Notes: a model not told the origin generated them from the sequence alone. A DNA stretch of 64,000 bases from Thermoplasmatales archaeon SW_10_69_26 (GCA_003009755.1 PXUB01000001.1:85854-149853); one strand, 5' to 3'. Counted from the first letter of the stretch, positions 1 through 8,049 are shown. Translations and numbers: made by a program.

Positions 1-1
1 G

Positions 2-445
2 CCGGAGGACGCCGTCGTCGTCAACGACCGCATCGCCGACAACATGCTCCAGCAGTTGCTCACCCGCACCGACCAGTACGACGTGCTGGCGATGCCCAAC
101 CTCAACGGCGATTACCTGTCCGACTCCGCCGGCGGCCAGATCGGCGGCCTCGGCATCGCGCCCGGCGCCAACCTCGGCGACGGCCGCGTGCTCGCCGAGC
201 CCGTCCACGGCTCCGCGCCCAAGTACGAGGGCCAGGACAAGGTCAACCCGAGCGCGTTGATGCTCTCCGGCGTCCTCATGCTCGAGCAGATCGGTTGGGA
301 CGACGCCGCCAAGCTGGTGCGCGACGCCGTCGAGGCCCAGATCAGCTCGGGCCGGGTCACCTACGACATCCACCGCAACATCGAGGGCGGCACCAAGCTC
401 GCCACGAGCGAGTTCGCCGACGAGGTCGCCAAGCGGATCTCGTAG
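2..445 (+). CDS. icd: NADP-type isocitrate dehydrogenase, C-terminal part
   Basis: This is the C-terminal 147 residues of a decarboxylating dehydrogenase of the isocitrate/isopropylmalate family. The open frame runs from the window edge, so the listed ATG at 44 is internal. The order of motifs (DRIADNMLQQ, NLNGDYLSDSAGGQIGGLG, APGANLGDG, HGSAPKYEGQDKVNP, TYDIHRNIEGG) follows bacterial-type Icd closely; HGTAPKYAGQDKVNP-like segments bind the adenine and 2'-phosphate of NADP. It would oxidise isocitrate to 2-oxoglutarate in the cytoplasm. The close Icd-style motifs argue against isopropylmalate dehydrogenase. The N-terminal half is outside the window. Confidence 0.93.
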   Translation, partial: PEDAVVVNDRIADNMLQQLLTRTDQYDVLAMPNLNGDYLSDSAGGQIGGLGIAPGANLGDGRVLAEPVHGSAPKYEGQDKVNPSALMLSGVLMLEQIGWDDAAKLVRDAVEAQISSGRVTYDIHRNIEGGTKLATSEFADEVAKRIS

Positions 446-553
446 AGCACGCATCGACGGGCCTGGGGGATCGGCTATCCGCGGGCCGTCCAGGCTGGCC
501 CGAAAAGAGGCCCCCTGGGCCCCGCTCGTCGACCGCGTCTGCTGTCGGGGAAG

Positions 554-563
554 GCGTTTAGGA
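554..563 (+). promoter_or_regulatory. TATA-like box for the FMN reductase gene
   Basis: The AT-rich core GCGTTTAGGA stands out in GC-rich sequence and is centred about 27 bases upstream of the ATG at 586. The same spacing recurs before many genes in this window, which suggests leaderless or near-leaderless transcripts. The call is inferred from spacing and composition only. Confidence 0.5.
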
Positions 564-585
564 CCACCGTCGGCCTGCGAGGCTC

Positions 586-1221
586 ATGCCCACGTTCCAC
601 GGCGACGGGCCCCTCTCCGTCGTCGGCATCCCCGGCAGCCTGCGCGACCCCAGCTACACCCGCTTCACCGTTCGCTTGGCCCTCGCCGGCGCCGAGGAGG
701 CCGGCGCCCGGACCCACCTGGCCGACCTGCGCGAGTACGAGCTCCCCTACTGCGACGGCTCCCAAGAGCAGGGCGAGGTCGGTGACGTCGCCAAGTTGCG
801 TGAGGAGGTGCGCGAGGCCGAGGGCATCGTGCTCGGCACGCCCGAATACCATGGCGGCTACTCCGGCGTGCTGAAGAACGCGCTCGACCTGATGGGCTTC
901 GACGAGTTCGAGGGCAAGATGATCGGCCTCGTCGGCGTCAGCGGCGGCCGGATGGGCGGCTTCGGCGCCATGAACGCGCTGCGCGAGGTCGGCCGCGCCC
1001 TGCACGCCTGGGTCGTCCCCACGCAGACCTCGATCCCGAAGGCGTGGAGCGTCTACGACGACGAGACCGGCGAGATCGACGACGAGGAACTCGGCCAGCG
1101 CGTGCGCGAGGTCGGCGAGGAGGTCGTCCGCTACGCGAACCTCCACGAGGCCGAGGACAAGCTCGACTTCCTGCGCACGTGGGAGTGCGCCACCGAGAAC
1201 CCCGGCGCCGAGGCGCGCTGA
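586..1221 (+). CDS. NAD(P)H-dependent FMN reductase family flavoprotein
   Basis: A 211-residue flavodoxin-fold protein of the NADPH-dependent FMN reductase family. GIPGSLRDPSYTR near the N-terminus is the phosphate-binding loop (GSxRxxS type) for the FMN phosphate, and TPEYHGGYSGVLKNALD around residues 85-101 is the second family signature next to the flavin. Members use NAD(P)H to reduce flavins, quinones, azo compounds or metal ions in the cytosol, and the sequence does not identify the substrate. Length is typical of the family. The C-terminal 70 residues are acidic and helical-looking and may be an added tail. The gene stands alone with its own promoter. Confidence 0.88.
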   Translation: MPTFHGDGPLSVVGIPGSLRDPSYTRFTVRLALAGAEEAGARTHLADLREYELPYCDGSQEQGEVGDVAKLREEVREAEGIVLGTPEYHGGYSGVLKNALDLMGFDEFEGKMIGLVGVSGGRMGGFGAMNALREVGRALHAWVVPTQTSIPKAWSVYDDETGEIDDEELGQRVREVGEEVVRYANLHEAEDKLDFLRTWECATENPGAEAR

Positions 1222-1309
1222 GCGCTCGCCCGGCCGACGAGCGAGGTCCCCGGGCGGGCTCGCGCCGGACCGAAGGCGCTTTGGGCCCCCCACCCACGGT
1301 GAGGGTCGA

Positions 1310-1498
1310 GTGGACCTCCCCGACCTCGTCTCCGACCTCAGCAGCGACGAGGAGGCGGGCAGGGCTGCCGCCTGGAAGGAGGAACGATTCGACGAGATCG
1401 TCGCGGAGAACCTCGAGATCGCGGCAGCGGTCCCTGATCCGTCCCCCTCTCCCGCGGATCACGCACGGCTCGTGCCGCATCAGACCCAGCCGTCCTAA
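1310..1498 (+). CDS. small acidic hypothetical protein
   Basis: A 62-residue GTG-started frame, about 27 bases downstream of an AT-richer GCGCTTTGGG segment, which is the spacing seen for real genes here. The first 42 residues (VDLPDLVSDLSSDEEAG..., WKEERFDEIVAENLE) have the acidic helical composition of genuine proteins in this genome. The last 20 residues run into tRNA-Tyr-derived repeat sequence and look fused by accident. No family is recognised. It could be a small protein whose natural C-terminus was replaced when the repeat formed. Confidence 0.4.
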   Translation: MDLPDLVSDLSSDEEAGRAAAWKEERFDEIVAENLEIAAAVPDPSPSPADHARLVPHQTQPS

Positions 1499-1666
1499 TC
1501 CGGGAGAGGGGACAGCTGACGCTATTCCCCTGTCAGGATCTTGGATCAGTCCCCTCTCCCAGGGATCACGGACGACCGTGCTGCGGTGTCTGCGGTCGTC
1601 CTAATCCGGGAGAGGGGACAGCTGACGCTACTCCCCTGTCAGGATCTTGGATCAGTCCCCTCTCCC
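1491..1666. repeat. tandem 106-bp repeat carrying inverted tRNA-Tyr 3'-end copies
   Basis: A 70-bp block (1491-1560) recurs at 1597-1666 with one mismatch, an offset of 106 bp. A degraded third partial copy lies at about 1436-1470. Each block has CCGGGAGAGGGGA at its left and TCCCCTCTCCC at its right, which are the two orientations of the tRNA-Tyr 3' acceptor/T-arm segment. On the tRNA strand the real tRNA 3' end is therefore followed by inverted copies of itself that could fold into long hairpins. Between the copies is a further hairpin (GGACGACCG/CGGTCGTCC type). The repeat is seen directly; its role is unknown. Confidence 0.9.
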
Positions 1667-1770
1667 GGATTCGAACCGGGGACATCCTGCTCTCTGCAGC
1701 GCCTGTCGGGTGCTCACCCGAGAGTGTTCTTCTACAGGCAGGCGCTCCGGCCAGTCTGAGCTAAGAGGGG
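1656..1770 (-). tRNA. tRNA-Tyr(GTA) with a 40-nt intron
   Basis: On the minus strand a complete cloverleaf can be drawn: acceptor CCCCTCT/AGAGGGG with discriminator A, D arm GCTC...GAGC, anticodon stem CCTGC/GCAGG with loop containing GTA, and T arm CCCGG TTCGAAT CCGGG. The C1-G72 pair is the archaeal tyrosine identity pair. A 40-nt insertion follows base 37, the canonical archaeal intron site, and would be removed by the splicing endonuclease. Mature length is 75 nt without CCA. Inverted copies of the 3' end lie just downstream (the 1491-1666 repeat). Confidence 0.95.
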
Positions 1771-1932
1771 AGCGCCAGGCGATTCCAGAACCTGTACTTC
1801 AGCGTTCCGGCCCCGGCCGGGAGCGGACGTCGCGAACACCTGCCCCGAGCCCGGCAACTACAAGGTAGGCGAGGTTTTCATCGCCGCCGCGGTCGGCGCA
1901 GCGTTCCGCGGACCGCGTGCGGAGGACGACGC

Positions 1933-2310
1933 TTGCCCGACGACACCGTCACCGAGCCCGAGGAGCCCATCGTCGACGAGGACAAGGTCCAGGACCTGCG
2001 TTCCCTGCTCGGCGACGGCCCCGAAGGTGTCGACGGTCTGATCGACACGTTCGTCGACCGCATCCCCGAGGTCATCGAGGACCTCGAACAGGCCGCCAGC
2101 AACGGCGACCTCGAGGAGGTCGGCAACCTCGCCCACAAGGTGAAGGGCGAATCCGCCACGCTGGGCGCCAAGCGGCTCTCGGAGCTGGCCAAGCGCATCG
2201 AGGGGCAGGCCCGCAACGACGAGCTGGCGGACCCCGAAGCGGCGGTCCAACTGCTGATCGACGCCTACGCGGAGACCGAGGACGCCTACGCGGCGCGGCG
2301 CAAGGATTAG
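1933..2310 (+). CDS. histidine phosphotransfer (Hpt) domain protein
   Basis: A 125-residue single-domain Hpt protein. LAHKVKGESATLGAKRL (about residues 63-79) is the Hpt signature, with the phospho-accepting histidine in HKVKGE; the rest forms the helical bundle, preceded by an acidic N-terminal tail. Such proteins relay phosphate between a hybrid kinase and a receiver. The TTG start at 1933 is preferred because GGAGGA lies nine bases upstream. It faces a receiver-domain gene with no gap (Hpt ends at 2310, receiver ends at 2311), so the pair may work together, but no sensor kinase is encoded nearby. Confidence 0.86.
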   Translation: MPDDTVTEPEEPIVDEDKVQDLRSLLGDGPEGVDGLIDTFVDRIPEVIEDLEQAASNGDLEEVGNLAHKVKGESATLGAKRLSELAKRIEGQARNDELADPEAAVQLLIDAYAETEDAYAARRKD

Positions 2311-2709
2311 CTACTTGATCCGGCCCGAGCTGCCCTCCTCTCGCCGGAGCAAGCGGATCAGCTCCTCGACGTCCGAGGAGTGGATCGGCTTCTGCAGGAA
2401 GTCGAAAGCCCCCTTCATGATCATCTCGCGCACACGGGGATCGTCCTCCATCAGGCCCGTGATGACGACGACGCGCGTGTCGGGGTCCTCGTTGAACATG
2501 ACCTGAGCCGTCTGATCGCCGTCCACGTCGGGCAGCATGATATCCAGCAGGACGATGTCGGGTTTCTCCGCTCGGAAGACCTCGAGCGCCTCCTCCGAGC
2601 TCTCCGCCGTCAGGATCCGCTCATCCCGGTCCGTGAACCGCCGAAGCATCTTCTCCAACGTCTGGCGGATGACGGACGAGTTGTCGACGATCAGGTACGT
2701 GCGGCTCAT
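2311..2709 (-). CDS. single-domain response regulator (CheY-like receiver)
   Basis: A 132-residue receiver domain with no output domain. The phospho-acceptor aspartate sits in DIVLLDIMLPDVDG (about residue 56), the switch threonine in VVVITGL and the conserved lysine in FLQKPI. The first acidic position reads VDNSS, so one of the usual two metal-binding acids is Asn. It probably signals by protein-protein contact after phosphorylation, possibly from the convergent Hpt protein. The start ATG at 2709 lies about 25 bases past the predicted transcription start set by the TATA-like box at 2753-2765. Confidence 0.9.
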   Translation of the reverse strand: MSRTYLIVDNSSVIRQTLEKMLRRFTDRDERILTAESSEEALEVFRAEKPDIVLLDIMLPDVDGDQTAQVMFNEDPDTRVVVITGLMEDDPRVREMIMKGAFDFLQKPIHSSDVEELIRLLRREEGSSGRIK

Positions 2710-2752
2710 CGTTGGCGCTCGCGAGCGGTCCCCCCAGACCCATCTCGGTCCT

Positions 2753-2765
2753 CAACGTATAAGTT
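2753..2765 (-). promoter_or_regulatory. TATA-like box for the receiver gene
   Basis: On the minus strand AACTTATACGTTG is the clearest TATA-type element in this part of the window. It would place transcription start near 2730, giving a short leader before the ATG at 2709. Confidence 0.55.
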
Positions 2766-2799
2766 CCTGGCGTTTCCCCCTGCCGCGAAGGTCAGCCTC

Positions 2800-4257
2800 T
2801 CAGAACAGCGTCTCCTGCTTGCGGTGCTCCTCGCCGGGGATATCGACCGGATACCGACCGGTGAGGCATCCGGTGCAAAGGCTGCCCTCGGGCTTCCCGA
2901 TCGCTCGCTTGAGACCCGGGATCGAGACGTAGGCGAGGGAGTCGGCACCGATCGTGTCGCGGATCTCCTCGACGGACTTGTCGGCCGCGATGAGCTCCTC
3001 GCGCGTCTTCATGTCGATGCCGAGGTAACAGGGCGCCTGGATCGGCGGGCACCCGATACGGACGTGGACCTCCTCGGCGCCGGCCTCGCGCAGCATGTCG
3101 GTGAGCTGGCCCATCGTCGTGCCGCGCACGATCGAGTCGTCGACGAGCACGACCCGGTTGCCCTCGACGACGCTCTGGACCGGGTTGAGCTTGATGTTGA
3201 CGCCGCTGGCGCGCTCCTCCTGGCTGGGCATGATGAACGTGCGGTGCACGTAGCGGTTCTTCATCAGGCCCTCCGCCATCGGGAGATCGAGCTGCCGGGC
3301 GAACCCGAGCGCGTGCGATCGACCGCTGTCCGGCACGGGCACGACGATGTCGGCGTCCACCGGGCTCTCGTTGGCCAGCTGCTCGCCGATGCCGACGCGC
3401 ACGTCGTAGACCTCGCGGTCGTCGATGCGGCTGTCGGCGCGCGAGAAGTACACGTACTCGAACTGGCAGTGCGCCAGGTCGGCGCTTTGCGCGTTCGTCA
3501 TGTGGCCCTCGTAGCCGCCGGGCGTGATCTCGACGATCTCCCCCGGCTTCACGTCGCGGATCGGCTCGCCGCCCAGGGCCTCGATGGCGACGGTCTCGCT
3601 GGCGACGGCGTAGCCGCCGACCTCGCTCTCGGAGCCGTTCTGACCGCCGTAGGCGGCCGGCAGCTTGCCAAGCGCCAACGGCTTGATGCCGCGCGGGTCA
3701 CGGACCGCGAGGATCCGTTCGCCGACGACGAGCACGAGGCTGTAGGCGCCCACGATCTGCCGCATGACGCGACGCATCGCGCGCACCGGGGACTTCGCGT
3801 CGGAGAGCTCGTTGGCGAACAGGCGGACGATGACCTCGCTGTCGTTGTCCGTGATGAACGCCCAGCCGCTCTCCTGGAGATCCTCGCGGATCCCGTCGGC
3901 GTTCACGATCTCGCCGTTGTGGCCGAGCGCGATCGAGCCCTCGGCGCTGGAGACGCACACCGGGTGCGCGTTCTCGAGCCGCGAGGTGCCGGCCGTCGAG
4001 TAGCGGGTGTGGCCGAGCCCGACGCGGCCCGTCAGCTGCTCGAGCTCCTTGGCCTGGAAGATGTTCTCGACGAGGCCCATGCCTTTGATCGTCTGCAGAC
4101 CGTCGTCGAAGGTCGCGATCCCGGCCGACTCCTGTCCACGGTGCTGGATCGCGCGCATCGCCTGGTAGAGGGCGGGCGCAACGTCCCGCTCCGCGGCGAT
4201 GCCAGCGACCCCGCACTTGTCCTGCGCGAGCCCGGAGCGGTCCGGGAGACCATCCAT
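2800..4257 (-). CDS. purF: amidophosphoribosyltransferase
   Basis: A 485-residue PurF, first step of purine synthesis: glutamine-derived ammonia converts PRPP to phosphoribosylamine. CGVAGI at residues 15-20 carries the N-terminal-nucleophile cysteine of the glutaminase domain, so a short propeptide must be removed. HRGQESAGIA and GLGHTRYSTAG follow in the glutaminase half. VVLVDDSIVRGTTM (about residue 375) is the PRPP-binding loop of the phosphoribosyltransferase half. Length is normal. The C-terminal CTGCLTGRYP resembles the tail of iron-sulfur-type PurF enzymes. An AAACGTTGAAG box lies about 35 bases upstream of the start, and purK is encoded elsewhere in the window. Confidence 0.96.
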   Translation of the reverse strand: MDGLPDRSGLAQDKCGVAGIAAERDVAPALYQAMRAIQHRGQESAGIATFDDGLQTIKGMGLVENIFQAKELEQLTGRVGLGHTRYSTAGTSRLENAHPVCVSSAEGSIALGHNGEIVNADGIREDLQESGWAFITDNDSEVIVRLFANELSDAKSPVRAMRRVMRQIVGAYSLVLVVGERILAVRDPRGIKPLALGKLPAAYGGQNGSESEVGGYAVASETVAIEALGGEPIRDVKPGEIVEITPGGYEGHMTNAQSADLAHCQFEYVYFSRADSRIDDREVYDVRVGIGEQLANESPVDADIVVPVPDSGRSHALGFARQLDLPMAEGLMKNRYVHRTFIMPSQEERASGVNIKLNPVQSVVEGNRVVLVDDSIVRGTTMGQLTDMLREAGAEEVHVRIGCPPIQAPCYLGIDMKTREELIAADKSVEEIRDTIGADSLAYVSIPGLKRAIGKPEGSLCTGCLTGRYPVDIPGEEHRKQETLF

Positions 4258-4378
4258 GACGGGCGAGTCATGGGTCGCTGCGGTACTTCAACGTTTGCTT
4301 CCGCACCGTCGAGCACCGGACAGGGGATCTCCAGCCGGCGCCCTGGGACCGGTCGGCGAACCCCCTCGCGATCGAGCC

Positions 4379-4768
4379 TCACACGGTGGATTGGTCGAGG
4401 ACCCGGCGGGCCTCGGCGTTGTCGTCGGTGATCAACACGAAGTTGCCTTGCTTCCCGTACGTCGTGCCGAAGCAGCTCTCGATGTTGATGCCCGCCTTCG
4501 CCAAGCGTCGACAGACGTCGGCGAAAGCGTGTCGGTCGTTCGACAGCGTCATCACGTGCACGTCCTCGCGCGTGCCCGCGAAGCCGGCCTCCTCGAGCAC
4601 CTCGAGGCATCGGTCGCCGTCGCTGACGAGGAACTGCGCCTCGCCCTCGCGGCCTTTGGGGACCACGTTGACGCCCTCCACCTGCACCCCGCGCTCGGCC
4701 AAGATGCCCGTCAGCTTGGCCATCGCCCCCGGCTCGTCGGGGATCACGGATCGGATCACGTCCGCCAT
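4379..4768 (-). CDS. tandem ACT-domain protein
   Basis: A 129-residue protein made almost entirely of two ACT-like ligand-binding modules (SVIPDEPGAMAKLTGILAERG and the second half ending NIESCFGTTYGKQG). ACT domains bind amino acids or related effectors and regulate enzymes or transcription; no catalytic domain is attached. I chose the internal ATG at 4768 over the longer frame from 4798, because the minus-strand element CCTTATGCGG near 4797 sits where the TATA box would be for a leaderless start at 4768. The upstream ATG lies inside that element. The ligand cannot be told from sequence. Confidence 0.78.
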   Translation of the reverse strand: MADVIRSVIPDEPGAMAKLTGILAERGVQVEGVNVVPKGREGEAQFLVSDGDRCLEVLEEAGFAGTREDVHVMTLSNDRHAFADVCRRLAKAGINIESCFGTTYGKQGNFVLITDDNAEARRVLDQSTV

Positions 4769-4845
4769 CGGGTTGCTCAGATGTTCGGCCGACCGCATAA
4801 GGACTAGGGAAGGGCCGGGGATCGCTGCCGCCTGACCGACCCCCC

Positions 4846-4922
4846 GGTCGGCCGTCCGATCGAAGACGTCGTCGTGCTACATCGACTCCAACGCTCGGTC
4901 GAGGTCCGTCGTGAGATCGACT
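4846..4922 (-). pseudogene. duplicated 3' end of the cystathionine gamma-synthase-type gene
   Basis: About 77 bp here repeat 5071-5147 (offset 225 bp) with few changes, including the stop codon and the last codons of the 5102-6277 gene (ending DLDRALESM versus DLDQALESM). It has no start and no upstream coding sequence, so it is a dead terminal duplication. The rest of the 4769-5101 gap shows only GGTCGGCCGTCC-type repeats and no gene. Confidence 0.85.
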
Positions 4923-5101
4923 GGAACCCCCACCCCGAGCATCGGCTCCCCACGGTGGGCCCCGCAGCAACGATGCTCGGGATCCGGCCGAAGCAGAGCT
5001 TAGGCCTCCCGCTGGCGTCGGCCCTGCGGGCAGCGACGCCAGCGACACGGACGGCCTCGACGGTGGGCACGGTCGGCCGTCCTATCGAAGACGTCGTCGT
5101 G

Positions 5102-6277
5102 CTACATCGACTCCAACGCTTGGTCGAGGTCCGTCTCGAGATCGACGACGTCTTCGATCCCGACGCTCAACCGGATCAAGCCGTCGGCGATGCCGGCCTC
5201 GCGGCGTTCCTCGTCGGAGAGCGGCGCGTGCGTCATGCTGGCCGGGTGCTGGATGAGGGTCTCGACGCCGCCCAGGGACACGCCCAGGGTGGCGACCTCG
5301 GTCGATTCGAGGGCGCGGCGGCCGGCCTCGACGCCGCCGTCGACCTCGAAGGACACGATCGCGCCGAAGCCGTCCATCTGGCGGGCGGCCACGTCGTGGC
5401 CGGGGTGGGTCTCGAGGCTGGGGTGGTAGACCTCGGTGACGAGCGGATGGTCGTCGAGGAAGGCGGCCAGCTGGCGTGCGGTCTCGTTCTGGCGTTGCAC
5501 GCGCAGCTCGAGGGTCTTCATGCCGCGGTGGGCGAGGAAGGCGTCGTTGGGCGCCAGCGATGGGCCCAGCATCTTGTACGTCGTCCACATCGACTCGATC
5601 GTGTCCCGATCGGCGACGATGGCGCCGGCGGTCACGTCGCTGTGGCCGGCGAGGAACTTCGTGCCGGAGTGGAGGACGACGTCGGCGCCCAGCTCGAGCG
5701 GGCGCTGGTTGACGGGGCTGGCGAACGTGTTGTCGACGAACACCGGCACGTCCCTCTCGTGCGCGATGTCGCTGATCGCCTCGACGTCGGCGACCTGCAG
5801 CAAGGGGTTGGAGGGGGTCTCGAGGTAGACGAGGGAGGTGTCCTCGGTGATCTCGTCGGCGAACCGGTCGACGTCGGTGCCGGGCAGGAACGTCGTCTCG
5901 ACCCCGTAGTCCGGCAGCAGGCGGGCCATCATCTCTTGCGTGGCGCTGTAGAGGCTGTTCTGCGCCACGATGCGCTCGCCCTCGCGCGCCTGGTCGATCA
6001 AGGCGGTCGCGATGGCGCCCATGCCGGAGCTGGCGGCCAGCGCGGCTTCGCCGCTCTCGACGTCGGCCAGGGCCTCCTCGAAGCGGGCCACGGTCGGGTT
6101 ACCCCATCGCGCGTAGAACTCCTCGGGGCGCTTGGCTTGGGCGAACGCGGCGCCCTGTTCGGCGCTCTCGAGGCTCCAGGTGGCCGATTGCTCGATCGAG
6201 AGGCCAAGCCCGTCGTGATCTTCCTCGGAGGCGGTGGCTTCGAGGAACGCGGTGGCGCGTTGCCGGTCCCCGCTCAC
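5102..6277 (-). CDS. PLP-dependent trans-sulfuration enzyme (cystathionine gamma-synthase/lyase family)
   Basis: A 391-residue Cys/Met-metabolism PLP enzyme. YARWGNPTVARFEEALADVE is the phosphate- and substrate-loop region, ALAASSGMGAI the PLP-phosphate segment, VFVDNTFASP holds the aspartate that pairs with the PLP nitrogen, and LHSGTKFLAGHSDV holds the Schiff-base lysine. The family includes cystathionine gamma-synthase, gamma-lyase and O-acetylhomoserine sulfhydrylase, which cannot be separated by eye, so no symbol is given. The GTG start overlaps the stop of the upstream gene as GTGA, implying translational coupling. The 3' end is duplicated just downstream. Confidence 0.88.
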   Translation of the reverse strand: MSGDRQRATAFLEATASEEDHDGLGLSIEQSATWSLESAEQGAAFAQAKRPEEFYARWGNPTVARFEEALADVESGEAALAASSGMGAIATALIDQAREGERIVAQNSLYSATQEMMARLLPDYGVETTFLPGTDVDRFADEITEDTSLVYLETPSNPLLQVADVEAISDIAHERDVPVFVDNTFASPVNQRPLELGADVVLHSGTKFLAGHSDVTAGAIVADRDTIESMWTTYKMLGPSLAPNDAFLAHRGMKTLELRVQRQNETARQLAAFLDDHPLVTEVYHPSLETHPGHDVAARQMDGFGAIVSFEVDGGVEAGRRALESTEVATLGVSLGGVETLIQHPASMTHAPLSDEERREAGIADGLIRLSVGIEDVVDLETDLDQALESM

Positions 6278-7041
6278 GGGCGATCCCTCCGGGGGCCGGT
6301 CTCGTGGCGGTCGAGCACGGCGTCCACCTGCTCGTGCAGGATCTCCGGGTCGGGCACGTCGACGTCGTCGAAGCCGGCCGAGCGCTCGGGTTGGCCATCC
6401 AGGTCCGGATGGCCGGGCACGAGGTCCCCGCCGGTCGGCGGCGCCGGGCCGGGCGCCCTCACGGTGGGGCGCACGCGGTGGCGAGGGTCGTCGTCGGTCT
6501 CCGTCGAGGGCGCAGGGCGAGCGGGCACGCGGCGACCCGCGTCGGTCCCTCGCGGCGGGCGGTCCCTGGTCTCGGCGGGTCGGCCGGTCTCGGCGGACAC
6601 GGGCGCCGGCTGCGGCGCGGGCTCGGCCGGCTCGTCCGCGTCGATCGCCGGCTCGAGCTCGTCGGTCGCCACCTCGTCGGCCCCCTCGGTCTCGTCGAGG
6701 CTCTCCGGTTGGGGGTTCTCGGTCTCGTCGGCATCGTCGTCGCCGAGCCCGATGCGGCGCCGGAGCCGAGCCAGCAAGCCATCGTCGGCCTCGTCGACCT
6801 CCTCGGCGTTCTCGGCCGTGGCGGGGCTCTCGTCGGCGTCGGGGGCTTGCCCGGGGTCGAAGCGGTCGACGAGCTCGTCCACCACGCTTCCGCCGGACGA
6901 GCCGGTCGCCGATCCCGAGCGGCCCCGGGTGGGGACCATCGGGGTCGGCGGCGGAGCCGTCCGTGGGCCGGCGTCTGGTGTGCTCGTCGGCTGAGCCTGG
7001 CTGTCGTCGACCGTCGGCCGCGAGGCCGCATCCTCGACCAT
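6274..7041 (-). CDS. low-complexity acidic/proline-rich protein coupled to the PLP enzyme
   Basis: A 255-residue protein of unknown function, mostly disordered: long runs rich in Asp, Glu, Pro and Ala with a short basic helix (LLARLRRRIGLG, about residues 88-99) and a C-terminal helical tail (DPEILHEQVDAVLDRHE). No signal peptide or membrane helix is seen, so it is probably cytoplasmic. It is the first gene of a two-gene operon with the PLP enzyme (4-nt GTGA overlap). The ATG at 7041 is supported by GCCTTTACCTGG 27 bases upstream. It may be a linker or membrane-surface adaptor; nothing more specific is supported. Confidence 0.75.
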   Translation of the reverse strand: MVEDAASRPTVDDSQAQPTSTPDAGPRTAPPPTPMVPTRGRSGSATGSSGGSVVDELVDRFDPGQAPDADESPATAENAEEVDEADDGLLARLRRRIGLGDDDADETENPQPESLDETEGADEVATDELEPAIDADEPAEPAPQPAPVSAETGRPAETRDRPPRGTDAGRRVPARPAPSTETDDDPRHRVRPTVRAPGPAPPTGGDLVPGHPDLDGQPERSAGFDDVDVPDPEILHEQVDAVLDRHETGPRRDRP

Positions 7042-7062
7042 CGGCCGGCCAACCGCGTCCCG

Positions 7063-7074
7063 CCAGGTAAAGGC
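7063..7074 (-). promoter_or_regulatory. TATA-like box for the 7041-5102 operon
   Basis: Minus-strand GCCTTTACCTGG is centred 27 bases upstream of the ATG at 7041, matching the recurrent leaderless spacing in this window. Confidence 0.55.
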
Positions 7075-7090
7075 TTCCGGGCGCGGCAGG

Positions 7091-7903
7091 TCAGCCGTCG
7101 GTCAACAGCTTGCGGGCCTCGCGCCAGTCGCCCTTGCGCGGCTCGGTGCGGTCCTGGTCGGCGTAGAAGGCCTCGACGAGGACGCGATCGACGTCGGCCT
7201 CGCGCGTGGCTTCCAGGATCGCGTCGAGGTCGGCCTCGCCGGCGCCCGGCATCAGGTGATCGCGGATGCCGGCCTCGGTCTCGACGAGGTCCATGACGTG
7301 GGTGAGCTGCCAGGGATCGCCCAGCGCGTGGCCCCAGGTGTCCAGGTCCCAGCGGTTGCCGTCGCGGTGGGCCTGGATGGCCGCGTGGCCGGGGTCCAGG
7401 CAGAAGCCGACCTCGGTGAGCGGGTCGAGGAACGCGGCGACCTCTTGGGGGGTGCCCATCGGGGAGCCGGTGTTCTCGACGATGACGTCGACCTCGTCGC
7501 CGGCGCTGCGCGCCAGCGCTTGCAAGCTGGCGTGGGCGGTCTGCAGGCCCTCCTCGAGCACCTCGCGGCGCGGGTAGCCGCGGAAGTCGGGGGCCTCGAC
7601 GTGGAACACGATGTAGCTGGCCTCGGCGGTGCGGGCGATCGCCAGGCAATCCTGGGCGATCTCGCGAGCGGCCCGCGCCAGCGGCTCGCGGGGATGAGCC
7701 AAGGCCTGGGTCCGCCAGGGGGCGTGGATGCCCAGCCCGACACCCAGCTCGTCGCAGGTGTCGGCCAGGTCCGTCGGGTCGAGCCCGTCCGGCCAGGGTG
7801 CATCGAGGGAGAGTTCGACGAAGTCGTAGCCCGTCTCGGCCGCCAGCTCGAGCCCCTGGCGGGGCTGGCCGGCACCGATCCACCACGGCAAACCGAGCTG
7901 CAC
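7091..7903 (-). CDS. sugar phosphate isomerase/epimerase-like TIM barrel protein
   Basis: A 270-residue protein of the xylose isomerase-like TIM-barrel superfamily (AP endonuclease 2 / sugar phosphate isomerase group). Characteristic barrel strands are GYDFVELSLDAPW, LGIHAPW, YIVFHVEAPDF, VDVIVENTGSP, VGFCLDPGHAAIQ and VDRVLVEAFYA; the Glu, Asp, His and Glu at these strand ends would form the metal site. The substrate could be a sugar phosphate or a DNA abasic site, and the sequence does not decide. The GTG at 7903 fits a GGCTTTTCACGC box at 7923-7934. It is a single-gene unit. Confidence 0.8.
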   Translation of the reverse strand: MQLGLPWWIGAGQPRQGLELAAETGYDFVELSLDAPWPDGLDPTDLADTCDELGVGLGIHAPWRTQALAHPREPLARAAREIAQDCLAIARTAEASYIVFHVEAPDFRGYPRREVLEEGLQTAHASLQALARSAGDEVDVIVENTGSPMGTPQEVAAFLDPLTEVGFCLDPGHAAIQAHRDGNRWDLDTWGHALGDPWQLTHVMDLVETEAGIRDHLMPGAGEADLDAILEATREADVDRVLVEAFYADQDRTEPRKGDWREARKLLTDG

Positions 7904-8049
7904 ACCTCACGAACGCGGACGTGCGTGAAAAGCCAACGGGTGGGGAGGGGGGCCATAGGGAAGCTCAGCGCTTCGCCCGTCAATCATCCACAACGCGGAT
8001 GTGAATCTTCTCGAAGGGACGCTTTTACCTCTGTATGTTCTAGATTCGA

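Noticed and set aside
2380-4431. 683-codon plus-strand open frame
   Set aside because: Shadow of purF and the receiver gene, both of which have clear motifs.
4874-6994. 706-codon plus-strand open frame
   Set aside because: Shadow of the PLP enzyme and its upstream partner.
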